A stretch of DNA of 64,000 nucleotides from Castanea sativa (Eukaryota > Streptophyta > Magnoliopsida > Fagales > Fagaceae). Made by a program: the position numbers and the translations under genes. The notes beneath the pieces are model-generated. The model made no database searches. It was not told the origin of the DNA and worked only from the letters and a program-made list of their open reading frames with translations. The stretch lies in the NCBI RefSeq assembly GCF_040712315.1, contig NC_134017.1, forward strand, positions 50,775,636 through 50,839,635, read 5' to 3'. This document shows positions 24,954 through 35,800 of this stretch, in pieces (the first letter of the stretch is position 1; every line of letters starts with the position of its first letter).

Positions 24954-26184
24954 TTTTTCCTTCTCTATTTTTATTTCAGGCTCTCTCACATTATTACTCT
25001 CATTTTAGTATTTTTAGTTTTCGCTATTTCTCTTATCATTCCATTTATTCTTTTTCTCTTTGTTAGTAGAAGAAAATTGTAATATTTCATATATTTGTGT
25101 ATGTGTGTGTGTGTGTATTCAAGTTATCTCTTTATTTGATTTTGTATCATTTAAATTTTTGAGTGACTACTTTAGAAAAAATTCTAAGAGCTCCCTGTCA
25201 ATTTGGTCTTTTAACTATCTTGATTTATAATTTATATCTTTTAGTATGACAAAAATGTCAATACCATGATTCTAATAGTTTAATTAAGTTCTTAACTCAC
25301 TCTAAAATGATGTCATTTTGAACAGAAAAAAATATAAAATATAAACTATATTTTTCTTAAAGAAGAAAAAGACAAAAAAAGACACATTGCACCTTCCTCA
25401 AGCTTGGTATCCCCAATGTCAACCGCCGCCGCCACCACCACCACCAACATACTTAGCACTAAGCTATTTTCATTATTGCATATATAAAAAAAAAATGGCT
25501 CATGCCCCAAAAATTCCCTTGAAATTCATAGAACCATATGCACCAAACTATGATTCAGATGCTTTTATTAAGTCAAATCATTCTAACATACATGCATAAG
25601 ATCAAGAGGGACTTCTTTCATCCACACAATAAAATTTTAAGTTTTTACTACCCCAACAACTGTAGGAAATCTTGTATAACAAGCCCTTAGGCCTTCAGCC
25701 TAGGGTTTTGCATTGTCGAGATAGTGGGAGTTTTTTATTTTTTATTTCCAAAGAGCTGGTAGAAGTTTTGATACCTATTTGCTGAGTGTGTGACCAAACC
25801 TAATGGGTTTATGCAAAATATAAATAGAAAAATATAAAAATAAATCACATAGGGAGCACATTTTTTTTTTATATGGTTTGGCCTTAGGCCTACATCCATG
25901 GTTGGCATTAAGGAGAAAGTTTCACTAAGAAAACAGGGAGAATGCAAAGATAGCACAAAGACACTCACAAACAAACTCCAAATACACCCAAAAAGACTCT
26001 TCACAAATAAAAAAGGCTAGAGAGATTATGCTATTCTCTAGTTGTACAAGACATACCAAGCAAAGTGAAAGAGTGTGTGTGTGTGTGAATAATGTCAGCT
26101 AGAATTTTCTTAGTCTAACTAGGAGTCTAGGACTTGGTCAATATAACTTTACCAAAGCAAGCCATCAACATAACAAACACCAAT
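24487..26184. other. Intergenic DNA, microsatellites only
   Basis: Contents are A-rich tracts (24627-24643), a long (CT)n (24912-24951), (GT)n (25100-25118), a CCG/CCA triplet run (25423-25446) and (GT)n (26069-26086). A proline-rich open frame starting at 25387 reflects the triplet run. From about 25690 the DNA resembles a Copia-type LTR in composition but has no definable ends. Confidence 0.55.
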
Positions 26185-26815
26185 TTCATTAAAACACATC
26201 ACTCACTAAATTCGTGATTCTCTATTGATTGATTTGCTGTCAAATATCAATTGAAACCCATCGTTTGATTGATGAAGAAGCAATTGAAAGGCTATCAAAA
26301 CTATGATTTAGATCAATTGAGTAGCAATTGATTGGCAATAGAAATCTTCAGTAAAGTTTTCTTTAAGTTGCATCTTGGACTTTTAGTCATGAACATTTGA
26401 TAGACATTAACAAACTCGATTTAGATTACAACATCATAGAATTTGCCAATTTAGAACCTAAATTTCTTCCGTTTTGGCAACTCTGTGAAAAAAACCTATG
26501 GCTTTAGCTTTAATTTAATTACTCAACAACTATTTGATATATATATTTGCTCGACATATTCATGGATTTGAAGTTGTAAGCTAGGATTTTTTTCTCTGAC
26601 TAGCTCTTCAAAGTCGGCCTATATAACCATAAGAAGTATTTTATAATAGACTTCATAAAGCACGTCACTCACTAAATCCAAAATTTGTCAAGCCACTATC
26701 GAGCATCAGTTGAAACCTATTTTTCGATTGATCGAGATGCGTTAGAAAGATTATCAAAATTTTGATTTTGATCAATCAAGGAGTGATCAAATGGCAGTCA
26801 AAATCTTTAGTAATA
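26185..26815. repeat. Degenerate direct repeat, ~466-bp offset
   Basis: A block at about 26190-26355 (CACATCACTCACTAAAT..TTGAAACC..GATTGAT..CAATTGA..GCTATCAAAA..AAATCTT) recurs at about 26660-26815 in the same order with clear divergence. The sequences could be two related decayed LTRs. No reading frame crosses them. Confidence 0.6.
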
Positions 26816-26829
26816 CTAATTAAGTAGCT

Positions 26830-27706
26830 ATAAGTTAGAGCAGCGGTAATGGCAACCGTTGGTATAGAAAAATCTATAGCAGCGGTTCTATAAATAGCTG
26901 CTAGAATCTCAAAAAACCGCATGCTATATCTCTTTTTTTTTTAAATGATACACCTAGTCTATTGAAACCAAAAAAAAAAAAAAAAAAAAAATCGCTACTG
27001 AAAATTAGAAAATAACAGCAATTTAAAAACTGCTACTATAACTCCTGCTTGTGTGCTATAGCGGCCATTTAAAAACTACTGCTGTAGTTCCTATTTGTGA
27101 AATATATAAAAGTAGTTTTAATAACATGACTAATTGTTACCACTAAAATTACTTATGTCGGCACATTGTTAGCCATGTTAGCCATGTAAGATGTAACTAT
27201 GTAAGTATAAAATGAAATGAGTAACTCTGAGTGTTAGCATTGGGGTGTAAAACCCCCCAAATTGTTATTTTAGAAACACATACACTCAAAATCAACTTTA
27301 TTTTGGTGTATGTTGCTAAAATATTTTGACTCTTTGCTACAGTAAGTTGTTACTGTTACAACTTACTATAGCTTGGTGTTAAAAATTATTATTTTATTGA
27401 CTTCTCTCTCTCTTCTCTGACTTTATATTCTCTCTCCCTCTCTCTAGCTGTGGGTCTTGGGGTGGTGTGGTGGTGGTAGCATATGTGTCGTGGGTTGTGG
27501 GTTTTGGTCAGTCATGTGGTGGTGTGTTTTGGAAGTAAGAATGATAGAGAGGAAGAGAGTGAAATGAATAAAAAAATGAATATTGCCTAGTGTGATGTGA
27601 AAAATAAGAAATGTGACGTTGGATGAATTATAAAATGGTGTTAAAATAGTCCCCCTCTTTTTTTTTAATCATTTTTATAGACCGACTTGTGAAGATTCTA
27701 AGGGTA
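26830..27706. other. Intergenic DNA; possible CACTA-like subterminal repeats
   Basis: No gene is seen. Between 26838 and 27090 words such as TATAGCAGCGGTT, GCTATAGCGGCC and TACTGCTGTAG recur in both orientations around A-runs. That resembles the subterminal repeats of plant DNA transposons, but no CACTA termini were found. A (CT)n/GT-rich patch spans 27400-27530. Confidence 0.4.
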
Positions 27707-28077
27707 TGTTTGGCATGTTATAATAGATCTTGGAATGGAATGGTTATTCATGTATAATAACTATTCCGTTATTAGGTTGCATCCTTATTACAGGAAATAG
27801 TTATTATTTTTTTTTTTACTAATAGCTATTTCTTAAATAGTAGAATAACTATTCATTTTTAAAATGATTGTAATAGTTATTCCATATTACATGTAACAAC
27901 TTTTCAAATTAATATATTTCTAAAAAATTCAAACTTTCAATATTCATCACCTTTCACAACTTTTTCATACATAACAACTAAGCTTATGTATAGGAATTGT
28001 TATTCCTTTACAACATCTATTATTCTTAATAATAAAAATTACTATTTCTAACGCGATTCCCATTCCGTGTACAAAGT
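27707..28077. mobile_element. TIR MITE, relative of the 58537 element (right end decayed)
   Basis: The left end AGGGTATGTTTGGCATGTTATAATAG matches the left end of the 58537-59049 element (AGGGGCATGTTTGGTAGATTGTAATAG) in most positions. Both share internal AATAGTTATT / AATAACTATTC words in both orientations. The right end (ATTCCCATTCCGTGTAC) corresponds only partly to the expected inverted partner, so the right boundary is approximate. Confidence 0.6.
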
Positions 28078-28420
28078 TTTGTAAATTATTACATTTTGAG
28101 TATTTGAGGTATAGAAATCTAACTTGTTAACTTTAAGAAACCAAAATTTGATTTACCTTATATATTTTAGGGATCAAAAATATACTTTATTGAAGAAAGA
28201 AGAAGAAAGAAATGAGTGACTAAAATTTACAAGATTAAAGTAGCAAGCTTTTTTATTTTTATTTATTTTTATTTTACTTGTAAAGGAACATTTAACTCCC
28301 ATAACGGCTCTCATTTATAAACCATCCTCCTTACTCTAGCTACTCCATATTTATGTGGACAATAAATACAGATGTTCCAAATATTATAATATTAACATTA
28401 TGTCTTCATATTACTGCACA

Positions 28421-28499
28421 TCTTTAGTACGATGGTCACTCCCCAAGTATAAGTGTTTATGAAATATAGGGGGTAAGGGTCGGAGTTTAAGTTTCCAGT
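28421..28499 (+). mobile_element. SINE (family A), 5' half only
   Basis: On the + strand this is the head of family A: TAGTACGATGGTCACTCC (A-box region), AAGTATAAGTGTTTATG, GGGGGTAAGGGTCGG and AGTTTAAGTTTCC (mutated B-box). The body and tail are missing after 28499. A 3'-truncated SINE points to a later deletion and not to incomplete reverse transcription. Confidence 0.75.
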
Positions 28500-28563
28500 A
28501 AATTAGTGTCTTATTTTGACGATAAAGAACTATCATACTTGAAGCTTTCTATTAAAAACAAAC

Positions 28564-28743
28564 GAGAGGTGCTACGTCCACAATATTTTTACAACATTTT
28601 TACAACAAATCATAGGTGGTTAGTTGTTATTGGTTCAAATTTGAACCCAACACTAAGATTACTTTTTTGCCCCAACAATAACAACCAGTAACATCCTGCC
28701 ACTTAGGATTTATTGTAAAAATGTTGTGGACATATCATTTCTC
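28564..28743. mobile_element. Mutator-like MITE (180 bp)
   Basis: The inverted ends are about 45-50 bp: GAGAGGTGCTACGTCCACAA at the left, and TTGTGGACATATCATTTCTC at the right as its inverted partner. A 9-bp near-duplication flanks it (AAAACAAAC 28555-28563, AAAACAAAA 28744-28752). The same element in the opposite orientation is at 55551-55741. Nine-bp targets and long inverted repeats are Mutator traits. Confidence 0.83.
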
Positions 28744-28752
28744 AAAACAAAA

Positions 28753-29345
28753 TTATATATTCATTAAATGAGGAAAATAAAACAAAAAGAGAAGAATAAT
28801 TTCATAAAAAGAAGAGGATATGGAGAGAAGAGGATCACTTATTTCTTTTACACTTATTCTGCTTCATTTTTATAAGTAAAAAACTATAGTAAAAAAGAAA
28901 TTGAGATAACCCATTAGTTTGCTCATATTTTCCTCTGATGTTTATAAAGAAACTATAACTATGCAGCATAGCCCTACGTCTCAATCAGATGTCCCTTTCA
29001 TGTCCCTCTCTATCCCTCCCTTCTCCTAATGGCATCCACCATTCACATGAAATACACTTAAAACAAAAAACCAAAAAAAAAAAGGAAAAAAATAAAAATA
29101 AAAATAAAAATAAAAATAATAAGAGAGAGAGAGACAATGCTTAAGAGTGATTCCCATCTTTAGCCTTGTATTTTTGTTCATCTCCAATACTTAACCAAAA
29201 ACCAAAAAAGAGATCCCCTCCCTCCTCCAATTAAAAAAAAAAACAAAAAGCAAAAAACAAAAAAAGACCCAATAAAATAGTAGAGCAAGTGGGAGACTTT
29301 TGTAAATTAGTTAAACTGAATGAAAGTACTTTTTTTTTTTTTCTT
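28753..29345. other. Upstream region of AG
   Basis: No gene. The 600 bp before the AG TATA box are A-rich, with an (AAAAT)n tract (about 29090-29118) next to (GA)n (29121-29133). No repeat element is recognised in the last 590 bp, so this is the likely proximal AG promoter. Confidence 0.6.
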
Positions 29346-29353
29346 TATAAATA
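29346..29353 (+). promoter_or_regulatory. TATA box of the AG gene
   Basis: TATAAATA lies about 160 bp upstream of the leader-exon donor site. By the usual spacing, transcription would start near 29375-29382 (CTCTTAGACC). It is the only strong TATA in the right position before the AG leader. Confidence 0.65.
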
Positions 29354-29377
29354 GTTAAATACCCCATCTCTTAGACC

Positions 29378-29856
29378 AGCCTGCATCCATTTTCTGTATC
29401 TCTTCCTGTCCAGAATACAGGTTTTGTGGATAAGCAGAGAGAAAACCCAAGGAAGAAAGCTCTTCTTCTTTCCTTAATTACTGTCTTCTCCCTTTGTTTC
29501 ATCACCAGGTTAGTCAGCAAAATTCTTACACATAATCTGAAAAACCTTTTCCAAGTGCTTCACCTCTTCTCTGCAAATAAGCCCTTTTCACTTGAAACCC
29601 AGATTCAGCAACTAACACATTTTGTTTTAATACCAAGAATTAATGAGAAAGGAAATAAAAATTTGCAGCTCACAACATGTTGGAGTTGGAGGAGCTTAGC
29701 TATATTCTAATTAGGCTTTCAAGTTTTTTCATTGCTTAATTTTCTTTTCCTTCAACTTGTTGTCAATCAAATATAGAGAAAAATGTTCTTGCATAGTAAG
29801 TGTTTTGTTTTTTGTAAATGAATTATTGATTTTTCTGCTTGATTCAGCTACCAACC
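29378..29856 (+). other. AG 5' leader exon and leader intron
   Basis: AG-clade genes typically have an intron in the 5' untranslated leader. Here a good donor (CACCAG|GTTAGT, intron from 29509) and a good acceptor (TTTCTGCTTGATTCAG, ending 29847) lie just before the ATG at 29857. This gives a leader exon of about 29378-29508, a 339-bp intron and a 9-nt leader continuation. Exon start is inferred from the TATA box. Confidence 0.6.
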
Positions 29857-32800
29857 ATGGTGTACCCGAACCAATCCATGTCGCTCTCTCCCCAGAGAAA
29901 AATTGGCAGGGGAAAGATTGAAATCAAGCGGATCGAAAACACCACCAATCGTCAAGTCACCTTCTGTAAGAGACGCAATGGTCTGCTCAAAAAGGCCTAT
30001 GAGTTGTCTGTTCTGTGTGATGCTGAGGTTGCACTCATCGTCTTCTCTACCCGTGGCCGCCTTTACGAGTATGCTAACAACAGGTATAGCTTTAATTTGT
30101 TCATGTTCATCTTAATTTTTTCTAGACTTTTAGCCCTATTGCTTGTTGTTGTTAATCTTAATTTTTCAAAATTTATAAACTTTCAACTTCTTCTTTACCT
30201 TCCCTTCCAAGAGCCACTTTTTTAATGGTCAATTAGTCCTTTTTTTTTTCCTAAATTGTTGAAGTATGAAAATATTAATCGGTGTTTTCTATTGAAGAAA
30301 GATTTTCCCTTCTGCAATAGATTTTTGGGTGAAGTAAAGCACAAGAACACAATCATTTTTATGGTGCAGTTAAGATTGAGTTCTATATCTCTTTGTTTAA
30401 CTAAGATTCAGTTTTCTTTCTTTCTTCTGTTTTGTTTTTTTACCCTCTATGTGCTTTGTGGGTTTTCCTCCCCTTCTTTTTATTTTTCTTCTTATGATCA
30501 TATTTTTTCTTCTTGGTTTGATAGAGAGATAGATCTGGTGTAATAGATGGAAATAGAAGCATTATGGTTGTAAGTAGAAACAAGTAGTGATTTGGGAATG
30601 TATGCAGGCGTGTGAGATCAGCTTCTTATCTTCCTCCATTGTTGTTAAATTTTCTGTTTCCTTTCTTTCTTTTTTTCCTTCTCTCTCTCTCTCTCTTTGA
30701 TGTCATCTATGAGGCTAAGAAGGCCTACAACAAAAGCTGTCACGTTCTCATTAGACCAATCCCTCCATCTCTCCTTGACACTTCCTTAATGGCACGTCAG
30801 TTTGACATCAAGATCACAAAGTACAATTGCAAAAAATAATAGTTATAATAATAATTGTCAAGTCCTTTCCAAAGACAAAAGGAAAAAAAAAAAAGAAAAA
30901 AGAAAAAGACCAACTTAGGGTTTCAAACCCAGATGGGTGTTTCTCTTGAATTTTACTTGAAAACTCCCTTTTCTAACCAATCACAACTAAATCAAGTCAA
31001 AGACACACACACCCAAGTTAGGGTTTCCCACACTAACCCTCAAGTAAAGGTCCCCAAAATCTCAGTTGCACCACGTGCTAGATTTTTCTCACAGTCAAAC
31101 ATACCCAAATTAGGGTTTATTAGCAACTACATAGAGTAATCAACTTGTCCAAACACTCTAATGGGTAATCCATCCTTAAATCAAGAAAAAAAAGTCATCC
31201 ACAACCAATCAAAACAAGGGAGATAATGTTTCTTTTTTCGTATATTTTAATCTATTCAGGAATCGGGGTGTGGTGGTATTGTTAGGGTTTGAAAACTTTG
31301 AGGACCAGACTAAGATTTGTCATAGTTGAAAGAATCTTTGGTCACGTCACACATCTTGGACCTCTGACAAAAGAGTTTATGTGTCATGATTCCTATTCTG
31401 GGTTCTCTTCATTTCCTTAATCTGAATCCTCATTTTTTTAATCTTCAATGGTGTAAAAAATACACACACACATATATATATATATATATTTTCCTCTCTC
31501 TTGGGAATTTCTTTTCTTCTTAGATCTCACTTTCTAACTCTCTCTCATGGGGGGGTAAAATTCTTTACCAAAGCTGAAATAGCAAAGAGTACTCAGACAG
31601 AGTGAAAGAGAGTTATAAACCAATGAGAATGCTTCATCTTGAGTAATCATAATGTCACTGTTTGGCACTATATACTGGGCTTTACATTTGTCCAAAGATC
31701 TTGCATAGATATATTTATGTAAGCTTCACAAAGACAGTTTTTTTTTTTTTTTTTGATTTTTTGAGAGAGAGAGAGAGTAAAGAAGGACTGAGCAGAGACA
31801 ACGTACGACAAGTTTGAGCCAATGAGAGAGTTCTGACCTGAGCACTTAGCTTGTTTCATGCAATGAGAAGCGGCTACTGATTGAACGGACGGCTTTGATG
31901 TGCTCAGATTTTCAGACTGAAGTGACTGATTTAATTATTATTATTATTTTTTTTTACTTTTACTTTTTTTCATGTCATTTTTTAAATCCCAAAATTTAAA
32001 ACTTTTGTGTGTAAAATTTCGAGGTGGATAATAGAATGTGGTGTGAGGGGAATGTCCATTGTGTAATGGGTATTTGACACGTGGAAAAGATCTAGCCGTT
32101 GGCATGGTTTAGCCAATGGTATTGTAGGAGGTAGTGCCAGCATGGCAGAGTCAGCCAATCAGTGGCTCGACGAAATTAAGGTATCAGCTAGTACATTGAA
32201 AATGGTGGCTCTTCTGAAATCTCTACTGTGATTTTTATGGGTTTGTTTATATTAATTTTAGACCTTTTTCTAAAAAAATTTATTTTAGTCTGGGTTTTTT
32301 TTTTTACCATATCTATATCTACTCTAACGTTGTATTGCATCACATCATGTCACATTTACTTACGACTCTGTCTGAATCAACTCTGACTCAAGAAAACTGA
32401 GATTTTGAATCATTCAACTGGTCTTTGTTCCGGGGGTTTCGTATTATAATCAGTTAACTGAGAAAGTTGGTTGATCTGACGGTTAATAATTCTTTATTTT
32501 ACTTACTATTAATCTCAGAGCTTAACAAGCTTACATCTGCTTTCATGAAAACATCTGTATTTGGGGTCATACACTCACACGCATAGATTATAGGCTATTA
32601 TTATATTATATTATTTTCCAATAATAATCTATCTATTATTAGAGTAAAATGTTCGAGTTTTTTCTTTAGGCTGTCAAGTATGCTATTTTATTATTGTTAA
32701 GAATATATGTTTAAAAGATATGCTATTGACTTATCATTGAATTATTTAATTTCAATGATATCTAGGAAAAAAAAAAACTTATTTTAATGATACTTAAATT

Positions 32801-35800
32801 ATATTTGAGTATTTTTTCTTAAGAAGAATTATAGCTGAGTAATTGATGTTGTGTACGAAGAGTTTAGAAACTCAATTAATATATTTTAGTATCTCTAGCG
32901 TAAACATCACGGATTTAAATCTCCTATTCCTCAACTATTGAATTGCCACTAAGAGCTTTGTAGCTTATTAATTAGTTGACATTTTTTACCATTTTCAATA
33001 AAAATATCCAGAGTTTAAATCTCTCATCCCTCATTGTAATTGTAAGTATAACTATCAAAGTATCTTAAAAAAAGAGAGTAGTTGATGCTATGTTTAACAT
33101 TAACGGTGATCTTTGTGGGTATCAAAATATGATTAAGTTTATGTATGGTAACTTAGGTGTAGTACATTAGGACCCCAACTAAATTCAAGCAAATGTTGGA
33201 ATTGAATTTAATTATCTTTGAAAAAGATTATACTCTTTGTGTTTTATTGGTCAATGCAATAAGATATTTGAATTTAATATAAGAACTCAATGTAATGCAT
33301 CTAAGATAACTGAGAAATTTATTATATCGATTAAAATTGGCATGTGCTTTTTCACTATTTTAGTGTTTATGCAAAGCATAGTAACTGCATTTGTTGGCAA
33401 TTTTTGTTCAAAATTCAATCTCATGGTGGTGGGTGACATATAAACCTTTATTATTTTTTTGTTGTTTTTGTTACAAATAAAATAAATTTCCAACTCAAAG
33501 AGAGAAAAAAAGTGTTATGTATATGGAAACTTCAAATTTAAAAATCTAGTTTTTATTAGCAATTTACATGTCAAAAGATCAAATTTATACTTTTTTGAGT
33601 GGAAATATGTCTACTTCAATTTTAAATAAAAATTTGTTACAATAAAAAATATTTCTTAAAATAAAATTTTCTACTAATTTGTTTTTTGAAATTATTATTT
33701 TTTACTAATAAATATAATAAATACCTGTTCTACTATCATGATTAATAGCTGGTCCAGTTCTATGACAAATCAAACACCAAGTTTAGTATAGATTAATTAA
33801 GGTTTCACATGCTGTAAAACAATGGATAATGTAGATATTTCTTTATGGCTAGAGATTTATAATAAATGGCACAGTTCTCAAAGAAAAGAAAGGGGCATAG
33901 ATCAACAAGAACAGTCAAATTAATTATCATTTTGTTTCCAGACATGAAAAAAAAGACCTAGTTTTTTGTTTTTTTTTTTGTTTTACCCAAGTAATAACTT
34001 TGGTAATATGCTCCTTGAGGCTATGATTCCATTATCTGTAGACTAAAATGCTTAGGCTATTATTATTCTGAGGAATTCCACTTTCATTGCCCACATTCAT
34101 ATGATAATTCTGACATCTATTGGACAAGCAAAAAATATAAACTAAATAGGCTGATTTTGTTTTATAAAATAATAAAATTTATTTAATGATACCTAACCTA
34201 ACACAAGCCAAAGATTTAAAGTAAATAAACTTTCATTGTCCAAACTCATTTGAAGTTACACATTTCTTTTAAGAATTAAACCTAACATAACAATTATTAC
34301 ATATTTTATCATTTAAGAAAAATGGTGAAATTGTTACATAATACATAAATGTGCAAAAGAAGTACTAAACTTTGGATATTCCATGAATAGTTACTATTAA
34401 TAAAAATAAAATAGATTGATGCATTTTGAATGTTTTAAACATTGCAAAAGGATAAAATTGTGCAATTTTGGGTTTACTGCATTCAAGACCTTTTCTTTTA
34501 TAATTCAATAGTTAGGGAGTAGAGATTTGAATATTGGATATCTCTTTAAAAACGCCATGAGGTGCCAAATGACATGTTGAGGCACCACTTAACCCAAAAG
34601 TTTAAGCCTAAACTTATGAGTTAAAGTCCAATTATATTATATGAATCACTCTTATCATTTTTATTCAACATGAAACTTTTCTAATTAACTAATCATGCCA
34701 TTCACACGTGACTGTTCCAATAGAATGCATATTGTATTATTTTATTTTATTTTTTTCAACTTTTGTGAACATTATGATTGTAGTGTGAAATCAACCATTG
34801 AGAGGTACAAGAAGGCATGTGCAGATTCCTCCAATACTGGTTCTGTTGCTGAAGCCAACACTCAGGTACACCTTTTTCTTTATATTGCTCCCAGGAAAAC
34901 TCAAGTAATTTTTTTGGTTCTCACTGTCTAATTGTCCAAAGCAAAAGAAATTGAGTCTTTCATAAATGGACCAATATATTTGGAATCATATTCAAGGAAT
35001 GGTGATCTAACAGTCACCAGACCAAGCATCATTGTCTTATTTAAATTTCTCCCACATGCAGTCAAAGTTATGTGCTTGGCATTCTACATGATTGTTCTCT
35101 TTTGAACCTTATAAAAATAGTATAATGCAGTTATCAATCCATTACCTTGTCATTGGCATGATGATATATCTGTAGAATTAATTAACACAAGTAAACCCCC
35201 TCTCCCTTTATAGACACTTATATGAACACTTATAAATTTGAATTCTCACTCCTTTTTCTTTTGTGAGCTTTTATTTTCACATCAAGTTCATGCATCAATG
35301 CTATAACGCATGTCTTATCATGCAACCAAAATATGGTAATGTTCTACTTATCAAGAATACAGTTCAGAAAGATTATTGATACACTTGAGTTTTTCCCTAA
35401 CCACATACCTATACAATCAAGGTTTTCAAAACCACATGTGGAAGCTGACATATATAGTTTTCAAGGTTTTAATGGAATTATTATCTAATATCTTCTTTTG
35501 TGCTAATTTTGTATTATATTGAAGAAACTTTGGTTTTGATCTTTGAACCGTGTTACTTTGCCCCCACTTCTTTTAGAAATTGAGTGATTCTTTTTTCTTG
35601 AAATTACTTTATAAATAGAGTAATTCAACTTGTAGTTAACTTTGATCATTATTTAATACAAGACCAAAAAAATCCTAGTGAGCCACAATTTGTTTAACTT
35701 CGAAATTGATGGCCTTGATGAAGGTTTTGGTTTTCTATATTTCGGTTATCTCTCTCTCTCTCTCTCTATGCCACAAAAATTATACAAATATTGTCCCAAA

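Noticed and set aside
25387..25599. Proline-rich 70-codon frame
   Set aside because: Driven by a CCG/CCA triplet run; no start context, splice pattern or family.
30256..31139. Open frames of 75-95 codons in the large AG intron
   Set aside because: They are low-complexity, lie inside a well-supported intron and match no family.
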